Assembly: GCA_025141835.1 (NCBI GenBank)
Contig: CP081102.1
Coordinates: 1,364,001 to 1,428,000, forward strand
From: Rhodobacteraceae bacterium M385
GTDB lineage: Bacteria > Pseudomonadota > Alphaproteobacteria > Rhodobacterales > Rhodobacteraceae
Length of the DNA stretch: 64,000 nt
Direction of reading: 5' to 3'
Shown here: in pieces, positions 16,853 through 25,265 of the stretch
Position numbering within the stretch: position 1 is the first letter of the stretch
Layout: each line of letters begins with the position of its first letter
Made by a program: the position numbers and the translations under genes
Notes under the pieces: model-generated
Databases searched by the model: none
Told to the model about the DNA's origin: nothing
What the model saw: the letters and a program-made list of their open reading frames with translations, nothing else

Positions 16853-17973
16853 CCGAAGCCTCTCAGGACGCGGGCGATAGCGATACCTATGCCTTGAAAG
16901 CCGCCGATTTGCCGGACATCGCCGCCCCCGATGTGTCCTACCTCCCGCCGATGCCCAAGGCCTATCGCCCCCAGATCGGCGTGATCGGAACCGGCGGCAT
17001 TTCCGGCGCGCATCTTGATGCTTACCGCGATGCGGGGTGGGACGTGGCGGCGCTTTGGAACCGGACGCCGGACAAGGCCCGCGCCAAAGCGGCCGAGTTT
17101 TGCCCCAAGGCCAGGATCGAGGACGATTGGCGCGCGATCCTGGCCAATCCTGACATCGACGTGGTGGATATCACCCTACATCCCGAGCATCGGACCGAGA
17201 TCACCCGCGCGGCGCTGAAGGCGGGCAAGCATGTGCTTAGCCAGAAGCCCTTCGTGACCGATCTAGATGTCGGAATGGACCTTGTGAAACTGGCCCAAGA
17301 CAAGGGCGTGAAGCTTGCCGTTAACCAAAATGCGCGGTGGGCGCCCTATTTCGCCTTCATGCGCGAAGCCGTGAAGGCCGGTCATATCGGAGATGTCCTT
17401 TCTGTACATCTGGCCGTTCACTGGACCCACGGTTGGACCGCAGGCACCCCCTTTGACGAAATCGAGGATCTGATCCTTTACGATTTTGGCGTGCATTGGT
17501 TCGATTTTATTAACTCTATCGTCGGCGAAAGGGCCGAAGCTGTTTTCGCCAATGCCACTCGCGGGGCAGGGCAGGCCAACAAAGTGCCGCTGCTGGCGCA
17601 GGCGATGGTGCGGGTTGATGGTGGTCAGGCCTCGGTCGTGTTTGACGGCGGCGTGCCCCACGGCCCCCGTGACACGACGTTTGTGGGCGGCACGGGGGGC
17701 TCGCTCGTGTCCGATGGGCCGGACCTGAGCCAGCAAAGCGTGACCCTGACGACGCCCGATGGTATCGCGCGGCCGCAGTTGGAAGGGCAGTGGTTCAACG
17801 ACGGTTTCAAAGGCACGATGGGCGAGCTGCTTTGCGCCATTGAGGAAGACCGAGAGCCTTCCAACGGCGCGGCTGAAAACCTGCGTAGCCTTGCGATGGC
17901 CTTTGCCGCTGTGCGGTCCCGGATGACGGGTCGCGAGGTCGAGATTGGCGCCGCGCGGCGCTTGGAAAGTTAA
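16849..17973 (+). CDS. Gfo/Idh/MocA-family oxidoreductase (paralogue 3 of 4)
   Basis: The 374-residue protein has an acidic N-terminal extension of about 40 residues before the Rossmann motif GTGGIS (near 47-52). The catalytic-lysine motif appears as SQKPF (Gln for the usual Glu), and a conserved FGVHWFDF segment carries the active-site His. It is a probable NAD(P)-dependent sugar or cyclitol dehydrogenase, translationally coupled to the previous paralogue. The N-terminal extension and QKP variant separate it from the other three copies. Confidence 0.88.
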   Translation: MTEASQDAGDSDTYALKAADLPDIAAPDVSYLPPMPKAYRPQIGVIGTGGISGAHLDAYRDAGWDVAALWNRTPDKARAKAAEFCPKARIEDDWRAILANPDIDVVDITLHPEHRTEITRAALKAGKHVLSQKPFVTDLDVGMDLVKLAQDKGVKLAVNQNARWAPYFAFMREAVKAGHIGDVLSVHLAVHWTHGWTAGTPFDEIEDLILYDFGVHWFDFINSIVGERAEAVFANATRGAGQANKVPLLAQAMVRVDGGQASVVFDGGVPHGPRDTTFVGGTGGSLVSDGPDLSQQSVTLTTPDGIARPQLEGQWFNDGFKGTMGELLCAIEEDREPSNGAAENLRSLAMAFAAVRSRMTGREVEIGAARRLES

Positions 17974-17987
17974 AGGAAAGCAACGAC

Positions 17988-19001
17988 ATGCGGGTACTGA
18001 TCGTCGGTCTTGGAAACATGGGAAAAAGCCACGCCTTGGCCCATCACGCGGCAGAAGGGGTGGAGGTGGTCGGCTTGGTTAACCGCTCGGCCCGTGACCT
18101 GCCGGAGGCGTTGAAGGGCTATCCCTTGTTCTCCACCTTCGACGAAGGCATGGCGCAGCGCCCGGATCTGGTCGTGATTGCCACCTATTCTGACACCCAC
18201 GCAGAGCTTGCCGAACGCGCCATGAAGGCGGGCGCGGATGTGTTAGTGGAAAAACCGCTCGCCACCAACGTCGCGGATGCCGAAAGAGTGGTTAACGTCG
18301 CCCAGGAGACGGGGCGGAAATTGGTTGTCGGCTATGTCTTGCGCCACCACCCCAGTTGGATGCGCTTGATCGAGGAGGCTCGCGCGTTGGGCGGCCCCTA
18401 TGTGTTTCGAATGAACCTTAACCAACAGTCCGACGGCGCGGCGTGGCAGACCCACAAAGCGTTAATGGAAACGACCTCTCCCATCGTGGATTGCGGCGTT
18501 CACTACGTTGATGTCTGGTGCCAGATCACCGATGCCAAACCCGTCGCCGTTCACGGCATGGGCCTGCGCCTCAGCGACGAAATCGCGCCGGAGATGTATA
18601 ACTATGGGCAGTTTCAGGTGTTCTTCGACGACGGTTCTGTCGGTTGGTACGAGGCGGGTTGGGGGCCGATGATGTCCGAGACGGCGTTCTTCGTGAAGGA
18701 TGTGATAAGCCCCAACGGCGCAGTATCAATCACCGAGGCCGACAAGGCAGACAGCGCCGATATTGACGGCCACACCAAGGTTGGCGGCGTGCTGGTGCAT
18801 CGTCCAAGCGGTGATGAGTTGATCTCGTTTGACGCGGAGCCGGGCCATCAAGAGCTTTGTGATGCGGAGCAGGCTTTCATGCGTCGCGCGATTGCAGAGG
18901 ATATGGACCTGAGCCGTCACATGGCCGACGCCGTCGCGTCTTTGGCCATTTGTCTGGCGGCTGATGAGAGCATTCGAACGGGGCAGCGAGTTGCGCTTTG
19001 A
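17988..19001 (+). CDS. Gfo/Idh/MocA-family oxidoreductase (paralogue 4 of 4)
   Basis: The 337-residue protein has Rossmann motif GLGNMG (7-12), VEKPLATN near 90-97 and a DCGVHYVDVWC segment with the conserved His. It is the last gene of the island operon, 14 bases after paralogue 3, with an AAAGGAAA ribosome-binding site. The four paralogues differ strongly from one another, so they look like enzymes for successive or alternative steps rather than a recent duplication. The gene is convergent with the glycosyltransferase module. Confidence 0.88.
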   Translation: MRVLIVGLGNMGKSHALAHHAAEGVEVVGLVNRSARDLPEALKGYPLFSTFDEGMAQRPDLVVIATYSDTHAELAERAMKAGADVLVEKPLATNVADAERVVNVAQETGRKLVVGYVLRHHPSWMRLIEEARALGGPYVFRMNLNQQSDGAAWQTHKALMETTSPIVDCGVHYVDVWCQITDAKPVAVHGMGLRLSDEIAPEMYNYGQFQVFFDDGSVGWYEAGWGPMMSETAFFVKDVISPNGAVSITEADKADSADIDGHTKVGGVLVHRPSGDELISFDAEPGHQELCDAEQAFMRRAIAEDMDLSRHMADAVASLAICLAADESIRTGQRVAL

Positions 19002-19072
19002 TAGGGCGTTAACTCGTAGCTTCAGATATGTTTTGTTTGCGGGCGGCGCGAAATTTTTGCCGTGCCAACGTG

Positions 19073-20704
19073 CTATTGGCCGCAAGGATTAACCGGCGCT
19101 GCTACGCCGGGCGAGACAAAAAGCTGCAAGGTCACGGGGCGGAAATTACCGATGGAAATCCCCTCGATCACAACTCCCGCTGTGTCGGACAGGTCAGGCA
19201 CCAGCGCAGGGTCAATCCATGCGGCCCGCCCGCGGGCTTCGGCCAGGTAGGCCAGCGCCCCCTCCGCATCGGTCAAGATCGTGTCTGTGCCCAACCGAAA
19301 CACGGTCGAGGGTTCCGCGTAACCAGCCACAGCGACGGGGCCGCTGAAGCATGAATTCTGCGCCATGATCTCCGCCAAGCGGTCCGCGATCCAGAAGTCC
19401 CGTGCGGCGGGCAGGGACACGGCGGTCAACGTCCAGCCGAGCAGCACGCCGCTGATGGTCAGCGCGATGATGGCCTTCAGGACTACGCCGCGCCACATGT
19501 GCCACAGCCCCACGAGGGCCGCGACGGTAAAGACGGCGCTCCCCGCGATGGCGAAAAGGTTAACACCATCTCCATAGCGGATCGGGGCGAGGGCGGCGAC
19601 GATGGCGAAAAAGGTTAATGCAATTAACCACCCGACTGCCCCAAGCCCGATGATCCACCGACGCAAGGGAAGGCGACCATCATTCACTTGAATCAGCGCC
19701 GCAGCGATCAAAAGCGCCAATGCGGGATAGAGCGGCAAGGTGTAGTGCAATAGTTTGACTGGGACCGCCTCGAACACGAGCCAACCGGGGATGAGCCAGC
19801 CTAGGATGAAGGCGATTTTGGGATCTTTGCGCGCCGACCATGCAAAGGTCAGGCCGAGGGGGATCAGCAGGCTCCAAGGGAAGAAGGTGAGCCACGCAGT
19901 CAGCACGTAGAAACCGGGGGGCGATGCGGCATGTTCGCCCCCGGCGGTGATTTTGTCGCTAAAGTCTGTCCCAATGGAAGCGCCCCAAAACGCGCCGTCC
20001 GTGACCATTGTGATTGCGATGAACCAAGGCGCTGCAAGAAGGGCGAACCACAGGCCGCCGATCACGGGACGCAGCCGGGCAAGCCAAGCGAAGCTTCTGA
20101 ATTGCACGCAAAGCCAAAGGATCGCGCCGGCAACGGGCAGCACAACCATGGGGCCTTTCAACAGGAACCCTGCCGCCAACGCTGTCCAAAAGGTTAACGG
20201 CGTTAACCATTCACGGCTTTCCCCCAGCCACACACGGCCTAACGCCCCCATAGCCACGATGACTGACAAGACCAACGCGGCATCTGTCTTCGCGGTCCGG
20301 GCCTCGGCCTGTAGCATATAGAGGCTGATGCAAATGATCCCAGCAACGACCGCCGCACGCCGTCCCACCAAAGGCGTGCCGGCCCAAATCATCGCCAAAG
20401 CTGCTATGGTCGCCGCAAGGTAAGACGGTAGGCGGTGCACCCAAATCGGCGTTTCACCGGTCATGCCGGTGACCCAGATTGCAGCGGTCTGCGCCCAGTA
20501 AATCAACGCCGGTTTGTTGTGGCGTGGGGCGTCCTGCAAGCGGATATCTACCACGTCCCCAGTCGCGGCCATCTGGCGCGAGGCCTGGGCAAACCGTGCC
20601 TCATCGCGGTCTTGAACCGGCAGTTCCGCCAAACCAATTGCGAAGCTCAGCAACGCGAACAGAAGCACGCAGAGCGGTGTGAAACGGGCGGTCAGAACAC
20701 TCAT
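19073..20704 (-). CDS. ArnT-like polyprenyl-phosphate-sugar glycosyltransferase (GT39/GT83 family)
   Basis: The 543-residue protein has about eleven to twelve membrane segments. The first periplasmic loop carries the family's acidic motif QDRDEARFAQ (about 32-41), followed by HNKPALIYW, as in ArnT and PMT-type enzymes that move a sugar from undecaprenyl phosphate to lipid A or another acceptor. The start at 20704 overlaps the preceding gene's stop (ATGA). An upstream in-frame start would run into that gene. Together with the GT2 and LpxB N-terminal-like genes it forms a likely lipid A or envelope glycan modification operon. Two TTAA-N5-TTAA motifs lie within it. Confidence 0.88.
   Translation of the reverse strand: MSVLTARFTPLCVLLFALLSFAIGLAELPVQDRDEARFAQASRQMAATGDVVDIRLQDAPRHNKPALIYWAQTAAIWVTGMTGETPIWVHRLPSYLAATIAALAMIWAGTPLVGRRAAVVAGIICISLYMLQAEARTAKTDAALVLSVIVAMGALGRVWLGESREWLTPLTFWTALAAGFLLKGPMVVLPVAGAILWLCVQFRSFAWLARLRPVIGGLWFALLAAPWFIAITMVTDGAFWGASIGTDFSDKITAGGEHAASPPGFYVLTAWLTFFPWSLLIPLGLTFAWSARKDPKIAFILGWLIPGWLVFEAVPVKLLHYTLPLYPALALLIAAALIQVNDGRLPLRRWIIGLGAVGWLIALTFFAIVAALAPIRYGDGVNLFAIAGSAVFTVAALVGLWHMWRGVVLKAIIALTISGVLLGWTLTAVSLPAARDFWIADRLAEIMAQNSCFSGPVAVAGYAEPSTVFRLGTDTILTDAEGALAYLAEARGRAAWIDPALVPDLSDTAGVVIEGISIGNFRPVTLQLFVSPGVAAPVNPCGQ
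20194..20206. repeat. dispersed palindrome TTAACGGCGTTAA
   Basis: This is a perfect copy of the 13-bp palindrome (TTAACG-N-CGTTAA), inside the ArnT-like gene. It is the best of ten copies found between 6.9 and 42.3 kb; the others are listed under findings. Confidence 0.8.
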
Positions 20705-21018
20705 GTCTGGTCGTGAACCGCGTCCTTGGAGCGGTGGATGAGCATCAGGTTCCGGGCATAGACAATCACGCCCGAGGCTTGGCCCAGGATAAAGACCGGG
20801 TCTTGGCGGTAGATCGCATAGGCGAGCATCAACAGGCCCCCACTGATCGACAAGTACCAAAAGGCGACCGGCACGTAGGAGCGACCGGCCTTTTCAGAGG
20901 CGATCCACTGCACGATGAAACGCGAGGCGAAAACGCCTTGGGCAAGGAAGCCAAGGCCGACCCACCAGAACTCGAACCAATTGTCGATGTTGAAGAAGCT
21001 GAATAGCCATTCTTGCAT
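20701..21018 (-). CDS. lipid-A-disaccharide synthase N-terminal domain (LABN) membrane protein
   Basis: The 105-residue protein has three membrane helices and matches the stand-alone LpxB N-terminal (LABN) domain: FLAQGVFASRFIVQWIASEK, then VPVAFWYLSISGG and a YARNL end. The catalytic part of LpxB is absent. It lies between GT2 and ArnT-like genes, where EmrE/ArnE-like small membrane proteins often sit. A role in flipping or presenting the polyprenyl-phosphate sugar is therefore a reasonable inference. It starts 3 bases after the GT2 stop. Confidence 0.85.
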   Translation of the reverse strand: MQEWLFSFFNIDNWFEFWWVGLGFLAQGVFASRFIVQWIASEKAGRSYVPVAFWYLSISGGLLMLAYAIYRQDPVFILGQASGVIVYARNLMLIHRSKDAVHDQT

Positions 21019-21020
21019 GG

Positions 21021-21773
21021 TTAACGCTCCTCCTGGCGGGAGATTTCAGTCTCTTTCGGAAGCACTTTGCGCCGCCGACGGATCAGCCAAGCGACCCCGA
21101 AAAGATCCGACAACCCCACAATGGCGCGGCCAAGGTTGGTGTATTTCGACGCGCCCGATGTTCGCGGCTTATGGGCCACGTCGACATGGGCGATTTCCCA
21201 TCCATCCCGTTGAAAAAGCGCGGGTAAATAGCGGTGCATATGGTCGAAATAGGGCAGGGCAAGGTAGGCATCGCGGCGGTAAGCTTTCAACCCACACCCG
21301 GTGTCGCGGGTGCCGTCCTTCAGTAAGACACCTCGGATCGTGTTAGCGGCCTTGGAGGCGACGCGCTTGGGCAAAGGATCATCGCGCTTCACGCGCTGTC
21401 CCGCCACCAGACCCAGCGTTTCAGGGCCGTTCAACAGAACGTTAAGCAGTTTTGGAAGCTCCTCTGGCGGGTTCTGTCCGTCCCCATCCAGCGTCGCAAT
21501 GATCGGCGCGCGGGCGGCTGAAACTGCGGCGTGGACCGCAGCCGATTGCCCGGCGGGGCGCGGATGGGTGAGGATCGTCAAATTCGCCTGCGGGTAAGCC
21601 GCGCCAAACGCCCGCAATGCCGCGCCGGTTCCATCGGTCGAGCCGTCGTCCGTGACGCAGATCTCAAATGCGCCAAAGGGCTCGGCCGCCGCCACGCATC
21701 CGCCGAGCAAATGCGGAACCGTTTCGGCCTCATTCAACATGGGGATCGCAATCGCGAACCGGGGCGTGGTCAT
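21021..21773 (-). CDS. glycosyltransferase family 2 (dolichyl/undecaprenyl-phosphate sugar transferase)
   Basis: The 250-residue protein has the GT-A fold: IAIPMLNEAETV near the start, DDGSTDGT (about 42-49), the DGDGQNPPEE metal-binding motif near 96 and a C-terminal YTNLGRA segment. It is like dolichyl-phosphate mannose synthase/ArnC but lacks the long membrane C-terminus; only one weak hydrophobic stretch is present. The ATG at 21773 has GAGGAG 7 bases upstream, which decides against the TTG at 21788. It likely loads a sugar onto undecaprenyl phosphate for the ArnT-like enzyme in the same operon. Confidence 0.9.
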   Translation of the reverse strand: MTTPRFAIAIPMLNEAETVPHLLGGCVAAAEPFGAFEICVTDDGSTDGTGAALRAFGAAYPQANLTILTHPRPAGQSAAVHAAVSAARAPIIATLDGDGQNPPEELPKLLNVLLNGPETLGLVAGQRVKRDDPLPKRVASKAANTIRGVLLKDGTRDTGCGLKAYRRDAYLALPYFDHMHRYLPALFQRDGWEIAHVDVAHKPRTSGASKYTNLGRAIVGLSDLFGVAWLIRRRRKVLPKETEISRQEER

Positions 21774-22126
21774 TTGGGCGCTCCTCAAGGGCGATTTCGA
21801 CTTGGTTTAAGCCTATTTCCCTTGGGCAGGAAGGGGCGAATGGCGGATCGTGATGTTAACCGGCGCACCGGCGTTTAAGACCGCCTAGGCTGAGCTAGGC
21901 ATTCGCGGCAGAAACACTGTTGCAACAGGGGTGTTACTGATTGCCCTTAGTGGGGAAGATCGGCGCGGCTGGCTGTTGATAAACTTGTGGATATCTTGCG
22001 GAAGACTGGTTCCTATGGGCGGCGAGGTATTCATTTTTTGAACATTCGGAGGTATGAGGACCGCGAGTTCCGGGTGAATGAAGCACAATTGCAATATTCA
22101 CCCACAAGCTGGCCACTAGGCCCTCG
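21774..22126. other. gene-poor interval with GCCTAG/CTAGGC hairpin
   Basis: No convincing coding region is visible in these 353 bases between betA and the GT2 gene. An inverted repeat GCCTAG-N6-CTAGGC lies at 21883-21900. The left part should contain the promoter of the GT2 operon. Confidence 0.5.
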
Positions 22127-23797
22127 TCACTCGGCCGCTACCGCATCCGCGTGCTTTTCACGCTGCGCAGACTGCCACTCAGGGGCAATCCATGGCGCCA
22201 AATTTTCGGGTGGCAGCTTTTGGCCCAAGATCGCGTCAGCCGCCTTTTCGCCGACCATGATCGACGGCGCATTAAGGTTACCGTTCGGAATCAGCGGGAA
22301 CACGGAACTATCGGCGAGCCGTAACCCCTCCACCCCAATGACGCGGTTTTCCGGGTCCACAACGGACATTGGATCGTCTCGACGCCCCATGCGCGCGGTG
22401 CCGCAGGGGTGGTAGGCCGATTCCGCATGCTCGCGGATCACGGCATCCAGCGCCTCGTCGGATTGCGCGTCCTCTCCGGGCTGAATCTCGTGATCGACGA
22501 ACTCCGCCATCGGCCCGGTGGCAAAAATCTCTCGCGTCAGGCGGATGGCGCGGCGGAAATCCTCCCAATCCTTGTCGTGCGACATGTAGTTGAACTGAAT
22601 TTTCGGGGCCTCTGCCGGATCTTTGCTGCGCAGGGTGATTTCCCCGCGCGAGGGGGACCGCATGGGGCCTGTGTGGGCCTGAAAGCCGTGCCCACCGGGC
22701 GGTGTTTTGCCGTCATAGCGGACCGCGATGGGAAGGAAATGGTATTGGATATCAGGGTATTGCACGCCCTTGTCTGAGCGGATGAATCCGCAAGCTTCAA
22801 AGTTATTCGTCGCGCCCAAACCCGTTTTGGTGAACAACCACTGTGCCCCGACCAAAGCCTTGCCCCAAAGCGACCAATAGGGCGCGATCGACACCGGTTT
22901 GGAGGCCGAGAACTGAATATACATCTCTAAGTGATCTTGCAGGTTCTGCCCCACGCCAGGGCGGTCCGCGACCAGTGGAATATCGTTTTCTGCCAAGTGC
23001 TTGGCGGGGCCAATGCCACTCAGCATCAGAATTTTCGGTGAATTGATCGCACCGGCGGAAAGAACCACTTCTGTGTGGGCCTTGATAAGACGGCCATCGG
23101 TCAGGCGTACGCCAGTAGCGCGCCCGTCTTCGATTTCGATCTTTTCGACCAAGCCGTTAATCAGATTGCAGTTCGGCATTGCCAACGCGGGCTTCAGGTA
23201 AGCGCTGGCGGCTGACCAGCGTTTGCCTTTCCAAACCGTCATCTCAAACGCGCCGAAGCCCTCTTGGCGGTGGCCGTTGTAGTCGTCGGTCTTGCCGTAG
23301 CCTGCTTCGGCTCCTGCGTCGATAAACGCTTGAAATAGGGGATTCTTTCGCGCCCCACGGGTGATGTGCAACGGGCCGCCCGTGCCGCGATACGCGGGAT
23401 CTCCGGCGTCACCATGCCAATTTTCAGCGCGTTTGAAGTAAGGCAGAACGTCCGCATAGGACCAACCATCGGCGCCCATTTCGGCCCATGTATCGAAGTC
23501 TTTGGCGTGGCCGCGCACGTAGATCATGCCGTTGATCGAGGAGGAGCCGCCAATAACCTTACCGCGCGGGCAGGCCATTACACGGTTGTTCATGTTTGGC
23601 TCGGGTTCTGTCACGTAGCCCCAATCGTAGCGCTTCATGCCCATGGGGTAGCTGAGCGCGGCGGGCATGTTGATGAACGGCCCCCAGTCAGAGCCACCAT
23701 GCTCGATCACCAGCACCGATTTTCCGGCCTCGGCCAAACGGTACGCCACCGCGCAACCCGCTGATCCTGCACCAATAACGACGTAATCCGCTTCCAT
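22127..23797 (-). CDS. betA: choline dehydrogenase
   Basis: The 556-residue GMC flavoprotein has an N-terminal FAD motif VIGAGSAGCAVAYRLAE, the GMC signature PRGKVIGGSSSINGM (about 78-92) and a C-terminal HPCGTARMG with the catalytic His, followed by the second conserved block NLNAPSIM. BetA oxidises choline to betaine aldehyde at the membrane. Length matches the family. The start follows directly after the stop of betB. It is the last gene of the betI-betC-betB-betA operon, likely repressed by BetI. Confidence 0.95.
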   Translation of the reverse strand: MEADYVVIGAGSAGCAVAYRLAEAGKSVLVIEHGGSDWGPFINMPAALSYPMGMKRYDWGYVTEPEPNMNNRVMACPRGKVIGGSSSINGMIYVRGHAKDFDTWAEMGADGWSYADVLPYFKRAENWHGDAGDPAYRGTGGPLHITRGARKNPLFQAFIDAGAEAGYGKTDDYNGHRQEGFGAFEMTVWKGKRWSAASAYLKPALAMPNCNLINGLVEKIEIEDGRATGVRLTDGRLIKAHTEVVLSAGAINSPKILMLSGIGPAKHLAENDIPLVADRPGVGQNLQDHLEMYIQFSASKPVSIAPYWSLWGKALVGAQWLFTKTGLGATNNFEACGFIRSDKGVQYPDIQYHFLPIAVRYDGKTPPGGHGFQAHTGPMRSPSRGEITLRSKDPAEAPKIQFNYMSHDKDWEDFRRAIRLTREIFATGPMAEFVDHEIQPGEDAQSDEALDAVIREHAESAYHPCGTARMGRRDDPMSVVDPENRVIGVEGLRLADSSVFPLIPNGNLNAPSIMVGEKAADAILGQKLPPENLAPWIAPEWQSAQREKHADAVAAE

Positions 23798-25243
23798 TTA
23801 GAACGCCGCCTCTACCGGAGACATGCCGACGTAGACAGTCTTGAGTTGCGAGTAATGCTCCACCGCCGCACGAGAGTTTTCGCGTCCCACGCCCGAGCCT
23901 TTCATGCCGCCAAAGGGCACTTCAACAGGGGTCAAGTTATATTGGTTAATCCAAAGGCTACCCGCGTCGATATTATGCACCACGCGGTGCGCGCGGGTCA
24001 GGTCGGCGGTGAACACAGCGCCCGATAGGCCAAGATCAGTGGCATTGGCGCGACCGATAACTTCTTCCTCTGTTTCAAAGTCGAGAACCGACATGACGGG
24101 GCCAAAAATCTCTTCCCGGGCGATTGTCATATCGTCGGTCACATCGGCAAAAATCGTCGGCTCGATATAGCAACCGGGGCGGTCCAACCGTGTGCCGCCG
24201 TGGATCAGTCGCGCGCCTTCGGCGACGCCTTTTTCGACATAAGAACAAGTGATTGCGAGTTGTTCTTCACTTACCATTGGGCCGAAGTTTGTGGCCTCGT
24301 CGCGCGGGTCGCCGATGATGGCTTTGGCGGTGCGTTCCTTCAGGCGGGCGAGGAAGGCTTCTTTAATTCCCTTCTGAACAAACACGCGCGTGCCGTTGGA
24401 GCAGACCTGACCCGAGGCGTAGAAGTTCGCGTTGATCGCACCGGAAACGGCGCTTTCGAGGTCGGCATCCTCGAAGATCACGAGAGGGGACTTGCCTCCC
24501 AATTCCATCGTCGCGTGTTTCATTTGTGCGGCGGCGGCGGCGTACACTTTCTTGCCCGTAGCAGCCGAGCCTGTCAGCGAAACCTTGGCGGTGCGCGGGT
24601 CCTCGACCAGAGCGCGGCCCACCTCGCCAGCACCTTGGATCACGTTGTAAACGCCAGCGGGGGCGCCGGCCTCCACCAAAATTTCCGCGACTTTCAAAGC
24701 ACATAGCGGCGTTTGTTCGGAAGGCTTGAAGACCATCGTGTTGCCGCAGGCCAAAGCGGGCGCCCCTTTCCATGCGGCGATCTGGGTGGGGTAGTTCCAC
24801 GCGCCAATGCCCACGCAAACGCCCAAAGGCACGCGCATCGTGTAGGCCCAATCGCCGCCCAGTTGCATATGTTCACCGCCCAAGCTGGCCGCGATGCCGC
24901 CGAAATATTCCAACGATTCCGCGGCGGAAGTGGCGTCAGCCACCAGAGTTTCCTGGATCGGTTTGCCGGTATCGAGGGTTTCCAACTCGCTAAGCTCTTG
25001 GTTTCTCTCGCGAATGATGTCGGCTGCGCGGCGCAGGATGCGGCCGCGTTCCACGCCCATCAGAGCCGCCCATTCGGCCTGCGCGGCCTTGGCCGATGCC
25101 AAAGCGGCCTCTACCACGGCGGGGGTTGCGGCATGAACCCGCGCGATTTCTTCACCCGTAGCGGGGAAAATTACGGGGATCGGGGTGCCAGCGGTATCTT
25201 CCAGATACGCGCCGTTCACAAAATGAGAGGCAGTCGGTTGCAT
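23798..25243 (-). CDS. betB: betaine aldehyde dehydrogenase
   Basis: The 481-residue aldehyde dehydrogenase has GSAATGKKV (cofactor loop), MELGGKSPL with the general-base Glu (near 250) and ASGQVCSNGTRVFVQ with the catalytic Cys (near 285). Such enzymes oxidise betaine aldehyde to glycine betaine with NAD(P). The gene lies between betC and betA without gaps that could hold another promoter, as in Sinorhizobium-type bet operons. Confidence 0.95.
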   Translation of the reverse strand: MQPTASHFVNGAYLEDTAGTPIPVIFPATGEEIARVHAATPAVVEAALASAKAAQAEWAALMGVERGRILRRAADIIRERNQELSELETLDTGKPIQETLVADATSAAESLEYFGGIAASLGGEHMQLGGDWAYTMRVPLGVCVGIGAWNYPTQIAAWKGAPALACGNTMVFKPSEQTPLCALKVAEILVEAGAPAGVYNVIQGAGEVGRALVEDPRTAKVSLTGSAATGKKVYAAAAAQMKHATMELGGKSPLVIFEDADLESAVSGAINANFYASGQVCSNGTRVFVQKGIKEAFLARLKERTAKAIIGDPRDEATNFGPMVSEEQLAITCSYVEKGVAEGARLIHGGTRLDRPGCYIEPTIFADVTDDMTIAREEIFGPVMSVLDFETEEEVIGRANATDLGLSGAVFTADLTRAHRVVHNIDAGSLWINQYNLTPVEVPFGGMKGSGVGRENSRAAVEHYSQLKTVYVGMSPVEAAF

Positions 25244-25265
25244 CGTTCACCTAAAGATCGTGGAG

